Positions 27,372 to 35,688 of a stretch of DNA of 64,000 nucleotides are shown here, in pieces. Under the pieces are notes generated by a model. The model saw nothing but the letters and a program-made list of their open reading frames with translations, was not told the origin of the DNA and searched no databases. Each line of letters opens with the position of its first letter. Positions within the stretch are counted from its first letter, which is position 1. The translations under genes and the position numbers were made by a program. The DNA is from an uncultured Balneola sp. (lineage in GTDB: Bacteria; Bacteroidota; Rhodothermia; Balneolales; Balneolaceae): positions 186,001 to 250,000 of the forward strand of contig CABZVB010000001.1 of assembly GCA_902529115.1 (NCBI GenBank), given 5' to 3'.

Positions 27372-28532
27372 ATGATCTATTTGGATTACGCAGCAACTAC
27401 ACCCATGAGCGAACAGGCTTTGAATACGTATACAAAAGTAGCTAGGGAGTATTACGGAAACGCTAGCAGTTTGCATGAAGAAGGAAGTCGAGCTCAACAA
27501 ATTGTTACTGCATCTAAGCAAGTAATAGCTCAAAGTCTAGGGGCTTCAGCCCGGCATTTACATTTTGTAAGTGGGGCTACAGAGGGAAATTTTCTAGCCA
27601 TTTATTCGCTATTAGAGTCGGTAAAAAAGCAAGATTCCAGTATGAATCATATTCTATGCTCACCAATTGAACATGATTCGGTTTTACGGGTGATGAAAAG
27701 ATTAAAGGCAGAGGGTTGGGTGGTAGAGTACTTACCACTTTTAGCCGATGGAAGAGTATGCATTGATCAACTCAAAGAACGCTTAACTACCTCCACTTCA
27801 TTAATCGCAGTACAGCTTGTTAATTCTGAGTTGGGGACATATGAACCAGTAAAAGAAATTGCTGAAATAGCAAGGAAAATGGACATAAAAGTGCATTGTG
27901 ACGCAGTACAGGCATTTGGAAAAATACCCATCGATGTGCAAGCACTAGGTGTTCATTCGTTAAGTATATCAGCCCATAAAATTTACGGACCCCAAGGGAT
28001 TGGAGCCGTCTGGTTAAGTCCAAATGTGCAATGGAGTGGGTTCTTTCCAAGCAGCAGTTTAAAGAAATTTAGGCCGGGGACTTTAGCGGTTCCATCGATT
28101 GCAGCTTTTGCCGCTGCCGCTAGAGAAGCTATAGATGAAATAGATGCTGAATTTGTACGGATGCAGCATTTACGGGAGGCATGGGTGAAAGCACTACATG
28201 ATATGCCAAATCCACCAATTATTGAGGGAGCTGAGGGAACTTCTCATCAAAGCCCATACATTTTGGGTCTTCGTTTTCCTGGTATTGAGGGGCAATATTT
28301 AATGCTTAAATGTGATCAAGCGGGAGTGGGTATATCCACAGGAAGTGCTTGTCAATCTGGAATGGATGAGACTAATGTTAGTATGAAGGCACTAGGCAAG
28401 AATGAGCAAGAGGCTAGAGAATTTGTTCGTATTTCTTTTGGCAAGGGCCATTATGTTGAGGAAATACCTCATATTATTGAGGAAATTCGTACTATTGTGG
28501 ATCAACACTATTCTCATATGTCAACTTTTTAA
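27372..28532 (+). CDS. Cysteine desulfurase (NifS/IscS family), probably serving NadA
   Basis: A PLP-dependent enzyme of about 386 residues that transfers sulfur from cysteine for Fe-S clusters. I choose the ATG at 27372 over the GTG at 27366, giving the canonical start MIYLDYAATTP. The PLP lysine is in SISAHKIYGP (Lys203), with HCDAVQAFGK just before it; the active cysteine is in GISTGSACQSG (Cys327), within a short loop like the NifS/NFS group I enzymes. The gene is divergent from nadC-nadA. In B. subtilis a nifS-like gene beside the nad operon activates NadA, so the same role is inferred here; it might also be the cell's general IscS. The next gene, a DsbA-like lipoprotein, is only 24 bp downstream. 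Confidence 0.93.
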   Translation: MIYLDYAATTPMSEQALNTYTKVAREYYGNASSLHEEGSRAQQIVTASKQVIAQSLGASARHLHFVSGATEGNFLAIYSLLESVKKQDSSMNHILCSPIEHDSVLRVMKRLKAEGWVVEYLPLLADGRVCIDQLKERLTTSTSLIAVQLVNSELGTYEPVKEIAEIARKMDIKVHCDAVQAFGKIPIDVQALGVHSLSISAHKIYGPQGIGAVWLSPNVQWSGFFPSSSLKKFRPGTLAVPSIAAFAAAAREAIDEIDAEFVRMQHLREAWVKALHDMPNPPIIEGAEGTSHQSPYILGLRFPGIEGQYLMLKCDQAGVGISTGSACQSGMDETNVSMKALGKNEQEAREFVRISFGKGHYVEEIPHIIEEIRTIVDQHYSHMSTF

Positions 28533-28556
28533 TTTTCATTTAAACCTAACTCCATT

Positions 28557-29174
28557 ATGTTTTTTAAACAACTTTCACTTCTAGGTTTTATAGTTCTATT
28601 TGTGACGGCTTGTGGTCCGTCCGAAGTGCAACGAAGTAGCAGTCAAATTACTACTTCTTCTGGCTACACTCCTGAGATTAATCTTAATCCAGACGCTCCT
28701 ATTCAAATTGTGAAATTTAGCGACTATCAGTGCCCTGCTTGCAAGTTCTTTGTTCCAATTGAACAGAAATTAAAGGAGGATTATGGCAATCAAGTGAGTA
28801 TTGTAACCAAGCATTTTCCATTATCAATGCATCCTTATGCTCATGTAGCTTCTCGCTCTGCAGAAGCAGCTAGAAAACAGGGAAAGTACAAAGAAATGCA
28901 TGATAAAATATTTGAAGGACAAGAAGTTTGGTCTAAAGGTAATGCGGAACGTTTATTTATTGGCTATGCTGAGGAAATTGGTTTGGATACCGAAGAATTT
29001 ACCGCAGATATGAATTCTGCTGAGATGAATCAAATTGTCATGGAGCAGCGTAAAGAAGGTGTTCGTTTGGGCGTAAATTCGACACCTACATTCTACATTA
29101 ATGGTATAAAAATAGAAAGTAATCCCCAGACATACATGGGATTTAAAGTCTTAATTGACCGAGAATTAGATTAA
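28557..29174 (+). CDS. DsbA/thioredoxin-fold lipoprotein with CPAC active site
   Basis: A 205-residue lipoprotein (VTACGP, lipid Cys19). The mature domain is a DsbA/DsbG-like thioredoxin fold: KFSDYQCPACKFF gives the active CPAC pair (Cys59, Cys62), and NSTPTFYINGIK (about 173-184) supplies the cis-proline loop. The helical insert (MHPYAHVASRSAEAARKQGK) is typical of the thioredoxin_4 family. It is expected to act as a thiol-disulfide oxidoreductase in the periplasm, attached to a membrane. No DsbB or VKOR partner is next to it. Located 24 bp after the cysteine desulfurase and 50 bp before the gamma-carbonic anhydrase, all on the plus strand. Confidence 0.9.
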   Translation: MFFKQLSLLGFIVLFVTACGPSEVQRSSSQITTSSGYTPEINLNPDAPIQIVKFSDYQCPACKFFVPIEQKLKEDYGNQVSIVTKHFPLSMHPYAHVASRSAEAARKQGKYKEMHDKIFEGQEVWSKGNAERLFIGYAEEIGLDTEEFTADMNSAEMNQIVMEQRKEGVRLGVNSTPTFYINGIKIESNPQTYMGFKVLIDRELD

Positions 29175-29224
29175 GGGTAAGAACTTTTTATTTATTTCTA
29201 AGCACATTAATCTTGTAAAACTAG

Positions 29225-29773
29225 ATGATACAAGCTTTTTTAGGCGTCAAACCAACAATTAATTTATCCGCTTTTATTACTGATAGTGCGGATATTATTG
29301 GTGATGTTCATATTGGTGAGATGTCGAGCGTGTGGTTTAATGTTACAATTCGGGGTGATGTAAACAAGATTCGAATTGGTAATCGGTCGAATATACAGGA
29401 TAATGTGTGCATTCATGTAATGAATCAAACCGGTCCCACATATATAGCTGATGAGGTGACAATAGGCCATGGGGCAGTCGTTCATGGGTGCACTATTCAC
29501 AGCCGTGTTTTGGTGGGAATAAATGCTACCTTGCTTGACGGATGCATAATACAATCGGATGTTATAGTTGCTGCAGGCACTCTGGTTCCTCCGGATAAGG
29601 TTTTAGAATCAGGTTATTTGTATATGGGTTCGCCCGTTAAACAGGTGCGTGCATTGACTGAGGAAGAGCGGGCGTCTATTGGTGATTATGCAGAAAATTA
29701 TGTTCGATATAGTCGTGTATACAGAGGAGAGCACTCGTATATAGAAAATCCTTTCTATCGTAGTGACACTTGA
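29225..29773 (+). CDS. Gamma-carbonic anhydrase family protein (left-handed beta-helix)
   Basis: A 182-residue left-handed beta-helix protein of the YrdA/CaiE (gamma-CA) family. Hexapeptide repeats run through the middle: GDVHIGEMSSVWFNVTIRGD, RIGNRSNIQDNVCIHV, YIADEVTIGHGAVVHGCTI. Candidate zinc histidines are in CIHVM, TIGHGAVVHG; these correspond to the trimer-interface site of the family. Many members bind metal but lack measurable carbonic anhydrase activity, so function is uncertain. A helical C-terminus (LTEEERASIGDYAENYVRYSR) matches the family. Its stop overlaps the TTG start of hemW in a TTGA arrangement, indicating coupled translation. Confidence 0.92.
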   Translation: MIQAFLGVKPTINLSAFITDSADIIGDVHIGEMSSVWFNVTIRGDVNKIRIGNRSNIQDNVCIHVMNQTGPTYIADEVTIGHGAVVHGCTIHSRVLVGINATLLDGCIIQSDVIVAAGTLVPPDKVLESGYLYMGSPVKQVRALTEEERASIGDYAENYVRYSRVYRGEHSYIENPFYRSDT

Positions 29774-30981
29774 GTGGAATTTATATTCATATCCCATTTT
29801 GTAAGCAAGCTTGTTCGTATTGTGATTTTTATTTTGTCACTAAATCGGATCAGAAAGAAGACTTTGTAAATTCGTTAATACTAGAAATTGCTGCACTTGA
29901 GGGGCATTTGTTTACTGAGGAAGTGGTTAGGAGCGTATATTTTGGTGGAGGTACGCCCTCTTTATTAACCTCAGATCAATTAAAACGCATAATGGCTGAA
30001 TTGAAAAGGGTGTTTACGCTTGAAGTGGATGAGCTAACCATTGAAATGAATCCCGATAATGTGACTCCGGATTATCTAATGTCTTTAAAGGCTTGTGGGT
30101 TTGATCGCATAAGTATGGGAGTTCAGAGTTTTTCTGAGAAAAGCTTGAGTTTTATGAATCGAGCTCACAACCAAGCTCAAGCGTTACAAGCATTAGATGA
30201 TATTGTGGCATCATCGTTCAAAAATTATACCGTTGATCTGATTTATGGCCAGCCCAATCAAACTAAGTCCGAGTTACAAGAGGATATTGATCAGCTTATG
30301 GAGTTTAATCCCCCACATATTTCCGCATATGCGCTCACAATCGAACATAATACCCGTTTGGCAAAGCAAGTAGAGTTAGGTAAGCTGAAGCCAGCTGATG
30401 ATGATTATGTGGTTGATCAAATGGACCTATTGGAGGAATCGCTGAAGAAGTATAATCTTTATCGTTATGAAGTTAGTAGTTTTGCTAAAGAAGGGTTTCA
30501 GGCAAAGCATAATCAAATATATTGGAGTCATGGAAATTATGTTGGCCTGGGCCCGGGAGCCCATTCTTTTTGGTGGCCAAAATCATCAGAACAGAAAAAA
30601 AAATTAATTAGCGATGAAGTGGGCTTTTTTAAGGATTCTTCATCTGAAAAAGAAGTGGCTTTACGGTGGTCTAACCCTAAAGATCTTATTGCGTATATTC
30701 ATAAGAAAAATGACTATCAACAGAAAATACGAACCCTTATTGAACCGGTCAATGAATCTACTTTAGCGGAAGAATATATATGGCTTGGATTACGAACGAG
30801 TAGAGGATTTGATCATTCTATTTTAACAGATTTGTATAAATTTGACTTTAGTACTAAACAGAATGCCCGCTTAAAACAACTAGTAAAGGAGGGAAAAATT
30901 AGTCAAAGCGGAAATAGGTTTAGCTTAACCTCAGAAGGAGTCCGATTAGCCGATTATATAGCTTTAGCTTTACTAAGCTAA
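29770..30981 (+). CDS. hemW: Radical SAM heme chaperone HemW
   Basis: A 403-residue cytosolic radical SAM protein. IPFCKQACSYCDF holds the [4Fe-4S] cysteines Cys11, Cys15 and Cys18 in the CxxxCxxC order. YFGGGTPSLL, MNPDNVT and GVQSFSEKSLSFMNRAH are conserved HemN/HemW blocks; the C-terminal HNQIYWSHGNYVGLGPGAHSF is typical of HemW. Long mistaken for an oxygen-independent coproporphyrinogen oxidase, HemW binds heme and delivers it to membrane enzymes; true HemN carries extra N-terminal residues absent here. It starts at a TTG that overlaps the stop of the gamma-CA gene by four bases. It converges on the HU-LysM gene, with 19 bp between the stops. Confidence 0.93.
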   Translation: MSGIYIHIPFCKQACSYCDFYFVTKSDQKEDFVNSLILEIAALEGHLFTEEVVRSVYFGGGTPSLLTSDQLKRIMAELKRVFTLEVDELTIEMNPDNVTPDYLMSLKACGFDRISMGVQSFSEKSLSFMNRAHNQAQALQALDDIVASSFKNYTVDLIYGQPNQTKSELQEDIDQLMEFNPPHISAYALTIEHNTRLAKQVELGKLKPADDDYVVDQMDLLEESLKKYNLYRYEVSSFAKEGFQAKHNQIYWSHGNYVGLGPGAHSFWWPKSSEQKKKLISDEVGFFKDSSSEKEVALRWSNPKDLIAYIHKKNDYQQKIRTLIEPVNESTLAEEYIWLGLRTSRGFDHSILTDLYKFDFSTKQNARLKQLVKEGKISQSGNRFSLTSEGVRLADYIALALLS

Positions 30982-31000
30982 TAATTAGCATCTTTAGTTA

Positions 31001-32410
31001 TTACATGGTGTTTAGGTAATATAGTGTTGCACTACGGTAATTCTGCGCTAAATCTCTTTTCCCTGCATTTTCGTAAGCTTGGGCTACATGAAGTAAGGCA
31101 ATGCGTAGACGTTCTTTTTCAAGTCGATTTAACGAGTTAGGTGTAGCTATAACTGGGATGGTTAATGGGGTACCATCTGCAATGTCATCAGGGTTTTGAT
31201 TGGTATTAAAATTTTCCTCAAATAATAGTACCCAGAGTCGTGGGTTACCATAAATTTCTTTCGCCATATTATAGAGTCCTTTTTCGCTATTGAAGCGTAC
31301 ACTTCTTCTGGAAGAAAACCCTGAAGATGTAGGACTAGCAGTTGAAGGGTTAGTCACATTTTTCGATTTATTAGTAATATTAGCGTTTGAACTATTGGTT
31401 CTTTGTGTTGCTTTAGCAGCTAATTCTGTACGCTCAACACCAGTGGCTTTGATCGGTTGATCCTGCCTAATAGTAGTTGTATTAGTTTGAATTGATTGTT
31501 GGCTTAAATTATTCACATTATCTATCGATCCTGAGCTAAAGAATTGACTCACTGTAGTCCCAATTAAAAAACCACTTACAAAAAGCAAGAAAACACCTAT
31601 TAAGCTACTTGAGATAAATATTTTTTTATTGATACTAATAATATCATTCGATTTAGATTTTTCTCGATCAGATTTTGCATCAATATTTTTTATGACTGTT
31701 TTAAGTTCATCCATTGTCTGAATAAAATCTTTAAGTAAATCTTCATCGATAGGTATATATTTTTTTGGATTACTTGTGCTTTCAATATTGGTAAAAGTAC
31801 TTTCTTTTGTAATATGTTGAGGGCTTGGATCAGGAGTAGTAATGTTGTCTTGTGAAGTTATTTCTAAAGGATGTGTTTTTCCCTTTTCTTCTGCTTGGGT
31901 TTGTTCCTTTCGTTCGGCAGAGTATTCATCTTCAACACGAATATCTATGGAAGAACCCATCATATGCTTCTTTTTTTGCAGAATAATTAGTTCTAATTCA
32001 TCTAATAAGGCAGCTTTTTCCTGAGAATCAATCTCATCTAAATTTTCAGAAAAAGAGTTGTTATTTTTTTCCATCTGAGTATTTGTAACTGTATTGAGCT
32101 CTTTATTCTTTATTTGGATATTTTTCTTATTTACTAGATCTGCTAATCTTTTATATGGGGTAAAGTACATACGTTTATGAGCAGGGATTATAATGCTTTC
32201 ACCTGTACCTGGTTGTGTTCCTTCTCGGTCGGCTACCTCCGAAATGGTAAATCGTCCAAAACCAGAAATTGTTGCTTTACCTTCACTGATGGCCACTTCG
32301 GTAACTGTTTCAGACAAAGTCTGAATGAATGATTTAGCCTCTGATAGATTAATACCGGCTCTTGTAGCAAACAATTCAATGAGCTCACTTCCATTGCGTT
32401 TAAGCCTCAT
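31001..32410 (-). CDS. HU-domain, transmembrane, LysM-like fusion protein
   Basis: A 469-residue fusion. Residues 1-97 align with HU DNA-binding proteins: helical dimer part (ELIELFATRAGINLSEAKSF), then ISGFGRFTISEVADREG and IIIPAHKRMYFTPYKRLADLV, with Pro67 at the place of the arm-tip proline that intercalates DNA. Residues 100-260 are polar and low in structure. A single hydrophobic segment (264-286) follows KK262-263, predicting the HU end in the cytoplasm. The outside part has a Ser/Thr/Asn-rich linker, a LysM-like domain (about 368-421, SEKGLYNMAKEIYGNPRLWV ... GTPLTIPV), and a helical hairpin tail (430-466). It overlaps the stand-alone HU gene by four bases, so they are co-expressed. 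Membrane anchoring of DNA to peptidoglycan is inferred, not known. The LysM assignment is weaker than the HU one. Confidence 0.75.
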   Translation of the reverse strand: MRLKRNGSELIELFATRAGINLSEAKSFIQTLSETVTEVAISEGKATISGFGRFTISEVADREGTQPGTGESIIIPAHKRMYFTPYKRLADLVNKKNIQIKNKELNTVTNTQMEKNNNSFSENLDEIDSQEKAALLDELELIILQKKKHMMGSSIDIRVEDEYSAERKEQTQAEEKGKTHPLEITSQDNITTPDPSPQHITKESTFTNIESTSNPKKYIPIDEDLLKDFIQTMDELKTVIKNIDAKSDREKSKSNDIISINKKIFISSSLIGVFLLFVSGFLIGTTVSQFFSSGSIDNVNNLSQQSIQTNTTTIRQDQPIKATGVERTELAAKATQRTNSSNANITNKSKNVTNPSTASPTSSGFSSRRSVRFNSEKGLYNMAKEIYGNPRLWVLLFEENFNTNQNPDDIADGTPLTIPVIATPNSLNRLEKERLRIALLHVAQAYENAGKRDLAQNYRSATLYYLNTM

Positions 32411-32691
32411 AATCCAGATCCCTTTAATTCATCCTTAATCGCTCTAGTGGGAGTAAATCGTACGATAATTTTTGGGGGTACACGCATTTTCTTCTGGTAA
32501 TGCGGATTATAAGCTATATATGAGGCTCGTTCACGGGTTTCAAATTGTCCTAAGCCAGGAAGTTGAATGGCGTTTTGTTGTTCTAATTCCTCACAAATTA
32601 GATCAACAAAATAATTCAATCGTTTTTCTGTATCATTTTTTGATAGTGATAGTTGCTTACTCAATTCACTGACTAGACGTGCCTTGTTCAT
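32407..32691 (-). CDS. HU family DNA-binding protein
   Basis: A 94-residue histone-like protein, the usual size of HU/IHF subunits. The N-terminal helices are MNKARLVSELSKQLSLSKND, the beta saddle is IQLPGLGQFETRERA, the arm carries the DNA-intercalating proline in YNPHYQKKM, and the C-terminal helix is FTPTRAIKDELKG. It binds and bends DNA as a dimer. The stop overlaps the start of the HU-TM-LysM gene by four bases (ATGA type), so it is the first gene of a two-gene operon. It could form homodimers or heterodimers with the membrane-bound HU domain, an inference from the pairing. Whether this is the main nucleoid HU of the cell cannot be told. Confidence 0.93.
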   Translation of the reverse strand: MNKARLVSELSKQLSLSKNDTEKRLNYFVDLICEELEQQNAIQLPGLGQFETRERASYIAYNPHYQKKMRVPPKIIVRFTPTRAIKDELKGSGL

Positions 32692-32841
32692 AAGTAGTGC
32701 AAATTTATTCTTAGTTCATCATTTCTTGATAGCCACGATGATACGCCTGTTATACAAAGTAGACGATAATTATAAAAGTATACCCGATTTATTTTAAAAA
32801 TGAAACAATTAACATAAAAAACGCCATGATACGCTACGAAT

Positions 32842-34569
32842 TTATCGGATTACGGTCATTAATTTTGAAGAAATTTGATCCGATGCGCGGACTCTAAGCA
32901 CATAAGTGCCTACTGAAAGACTATGAAGGTTAACAGAGAATTGTTGCAAACCTGCATCAGCACGACCTTTAAAAACGGTCAAGATATGCCGACCTAATAA
33001 ATCAAATACCTCGATACTTAGTTCGGTTCTATTTGGAAGCGTTAATTGGATAGTAGTTTGATCAGAGGCGGGATTTGGATAATTTTGATTTACTACAATA
33101 TGCTCTCCAAGCGTGTAATCACTAAAGACAAGTTCGAAATATCCATTTATTTGTTCATTGCTGTTATGCACGATAATACCAAGCTTTTGGACATCATCCC
33201 AGTTAATTGTAAGCCGATATTCAATCCATGAACCTATGGCTGATTCGTTATTCAATGCTTGATAAATAGGGGACCCATCATTCAGAAAGGCAATTACACC
33301 GACGATTATAGCCGCATTATCAACCATAGAATGAATACGGACAAAACTTCCAGGGACATCTTCGGCAATGATTTCGTAATAACGGCTAGACATTCGGCTT
33401 AAATCACCCGTAATTTTTCCCTCTATCTGACTATCTAAAACGGGATCAGGTACTGATATATCGAATCCAGTGGCAAAACTAGTGATGGTTTTAGTAATGA
33501 AGGGATCTGGATAGAAGGTGCTTTCCTCGAAACCAAATGATGGATAAATAGAATTTTTTCCTGAGACATAGTGGTATGCGTAGGCCCGCAATAAGTTTGG
33601 CTTCCAAGATTTATTATTTATTTCAAGGGTTTGCTTAGCTGCTTGTAGGAAAGAAATCTGCGGGTCTTCAGCAATTAATTCCCAGGACAAAGGCCAAAAA
33701 TCCGAACCTATAGTTTCATGGAAATACAGTGCGAATGTGACGTCTTCATAAGAACCAGGAATTAAGCTTCTATGGGCTTCTGTAAAAAGATCCGTTGAAA
33801 AATTATCGATGTAATTGTAATAATCATTCACATTATCATAGACTATCTCTTCCATGAGCGTTGCGTCCATTTCTGCCCACTGGTCTGTTTCGCCTTCCCA
33901 TTTATTTTGGATGTATTGAATAGCATGCTTGAATTCATGGGCAATGGTAACTTGAAGTGCTCCTTTTACTTGATTTTTACTGTCATTTGCTGGATACCCT
34001 ACAAAGTCATTTTCACTGTATATGCAGGTACTTGTCAAATTAGCTCCGCAGGAAAAAATACCGTTCCGTGAGGTGTTTGTTAACCCGTAAGCCCCAAAAG
34101 AAGATAAATCCTTTAAGTATATATCGTAGCTAGTACCGCTGGGTATAGGATCTGGGTACCCTAATTCGTTGATTTGAAGTTGATATGAAGAATCTGCGGC
34201 TTCAGCAGCCCATTCGACGTAGTCAGGAATTCCATTTTCATTAGCATCACCATTGTGCACAGCGTCTACACCTTCCGTAACATAGTGAATGCTAAATTTA
34301 CCTGATTTAGAGAGATATTCTTGTCTCTGATTTGTGAATATGTCACTGGTGATAGGGGTTTGCCATTTATCAAAATGGTGCCCAAATCGTAGGGTGGCCA
34401 ACGAATCGTCCTTAAGAAATGGGGTTAGACATTTGGTAATTGAATCGCCGTATGAGACATGTTCTGTAATAGTTTGGGCAGCGGTAGATACACTAAGACC
34501 AATGAATTCGCAAATAAAAACAAACCAAAGTGGACGTATTAAAAAAGTGTAGATCTTTCTGTATCCCAA
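32842..34569 (-). CDS. MXAN_6640-type putative metalloprotease, T9SS cargo
   Basis: A 575-residue secreted protein with signal peptide ending AAQT. The segment FSIHYVTEGVDAV then GDANENGIPDYVEW is the marker of the MXAN_6640 family of putative metalloproteases. The zinc motif is TIAHEFKHAIQY (His211, Glu212, His215), followed by WAEMDATLMEEIVYD, which may contribute the third ligand. A beta-rich region leads to a T9SS sorting domain starting VNQNYPNPASDQTTIQL, ending in LMTVIR. It is thus exported by Sec and secreted by T9SS; it is probably a surface or extracellular peptidase. It stands divergent to trhO with only 21 bp to that frame's first possible start (66 bp to the start I prefer), a tight promoter region. 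Confidence 0.85.
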   Translation of the reverse strand: MGYRKIYTFLIRPLWFVFICEFIGLSVSTAAQTITEHVSYGDSITKCLTPFLKDDSLATLRFGHHFDKWQTPITSDIFTNQRQEYLSKSGKFSIHYVTEGVDAVHNGDANENGIPDYVEWAAEAADSSYQLQINELGYPDPIPSGTSYDIYLKDLSSFGAYGLTNTSRNGIFSCGANLTSTCIYSENDFVGYPANDSKNQVKGALQVTIAHEFKHAIQYIQNKWEGETDQWAEMDATLMEEIVYDNVNDYYNYIDNFSTDLFTEAHRSLIPGSYEDVTFALYFHETIGSDFWPLSWELIAEDPQISFLQAAKQTLEINNKSWKPNLLRAYAYHYVSGKNSIYPSFGFEESTFYPDPFITKTITSFATGFDISVPDPVLDSQIEGKITGDLSRMSSRYYEIIAEDVPGSFVRIHSMVDNAAIIVGVIAFLNDGSPIYQALNNESAIGSWIEYRLTINWDDVQKLGIIVHNSNEQINGYFELVFSDYTLGEHIVVNQNYPNPASDQTTIQLTLPNRTELSIEVFDLLGRHILTVFKGRADAGLQQFSVNLHSLSVGTYVLRVRASDQISSKLMTVIR

Positions 34570-34635
34570 GGTGGTACTTCCTTATAAATTATGGTTATCT
34601 TTATGGCTTTATTGGAATTATCTAAGTTACAAATT

Positions 34636-35601
34636 ATGTACGAAGTTATACTCTATTACCATTTTCATGAAATAGTATCGCCTGAGGAATTTTGCAAAGT
34701 GCATAAGGTTAAATGTAAAGAATTAGGTCTTAAAGGTCGTATTTATATTTCAAATGAAGGCCTGAATGGTACTGCTTCCGGGAGTTCTCAACAAATAGAA
34801 GCATATAAGCAGTATGTGTGGGCTCAACCAGGTTTCGATAAAACTGAATTTAAACAGGAGTCCTATGATCAGGTACCTTTTGCCAAGCTAATTTGTAAAG
34901 TAAGAAAAGAAATAGTCTCCTTACATATTGATGATGTGGATCCAAAGAATGGGGGGAAATATCTAAACCCACACGAGTGGCGAGCAGTACTTGAATCCGA
35001 TGAAGATCATGTAATTATCGATGTGCGGAATAACTACGAATCTAAAGTGGGTCACTTTAAAGGAGCGATAAAACCCGATGTTAAAAACTTTTATGAATTT
35101 CCAGATTGGTTAAAAACAGCTGATATACCCAAGGATAAAAAAGTACTTATGTATTGTACTGGGGGTATTCGTTGCGAAAAGTTTTCGGTACTTATGAAAA
35201 ATGAAGGTTGGGAGGATGTAAACCAATTGCATGGAGGAATTTTAAACTATGCGTACAAAGAGAAAGGGGAACATTTCAAAGGGAAGTGTTTTGTATTTGA
35301 TGATCGACTTGTTGTGTCTGTAAATCCTAAAGACTTAGCACCGATTGCTAGCTGCGAAATTACAGGGAAACCGGCTGATAGTTATGTTAACTGTGCTAAT
35401 ATGGAGTGTAACAAGTTGTTTATTTGTTCTGAGGTGGGAGCTCAATTGATGGAGGGTTGCTGTAGTGAGGAATGCAAAAAAAGTGAATACCGAAGGCCTT
35501 TTGATCCAGACCAAGCTTTCCAACCCTTCAGAAAGTGGTATAGCTACTTTGAAGAAGATTTTAAAGAGCGAAATAAGGATTGGAAAAAAACGCAAGCATG
35601 A
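34636..35601 (+). CDS. trhO: tRNA uridine(34) hydroxylase (rhodanese-like)
   Basis: A protein of about 321 residues of the TrhO (YceA) family, which hydroxylates U34 in tRNA anticodons (ho5U34) on the way to mo5U/cmo5U. The N-terminal domain has LKGRIYISNEGLNGT; the central rhodanese domain has IDVRNNYESKVGHFKGA and MYCTGGIRCEKFS with its active cysteine, nearly identical to the E. coli motif; the C-terminal cysteine cluster (CANMECNKLFICSE, EGCCSEECKKS) is the zinc-finger-like end. I prefer the ATG at 34636 because it starts at MYEVILYYHF, where the family begins; the frame's earlier ATG at 34591 adds 15 residues. It is followed 87 bp later by another RNA-modification enzyme. Confidence 0.92.
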   Translation: MYEVILYYHFHEIVSPEEFCKVHKVKCKELGLKGRIYISNEGLNGTASGSSQQIEAYKQYVWAQPGFDKTEFKQESYDQVPFAKLICKVRKEIVSLHIDDVDPKNGGKYLNPHEWRAVLESDEDHVIIDVRNNYESKVGHFKGAIKPDVKNFYEFPDWLKTADIPKDKKVLMYCTGGIRCEKFSVLMKNEGWEDVNQLHGGILNYAYKEKGEHFKGKCFVFDDRLVVSVNPKDLAPIASCEITGKPADSYVNCANMECNKLFICSEVGAQLMEGCCSEECKKSEYRRPFDPDQAFQPFRKWYSYFEEDFKERNKDWKKTQA

Positions 35602-35605
35602 AAGT

Positions 35606-35646
35606 CTAATAGATTCCTCTCTTAATGGTTTGAATACCTCTATTAG
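35606..35646. repeat. 8-bp inverted repeat between trhO and the pseudouridine synthase gene
   Basis: CTAATAGA (35606-35613) and TCTATTAG (35639-35646) are perfect inverted repeats around 25 bases, right after the trhO stop. It could be a weak transcript-end hairpin; no T-tract follows. Confidence 0.2.
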
Positions 35647-35688
35647 GTAGTATAAGTAGCAATGAATAAGCAAAAGTTTACATAGAAT

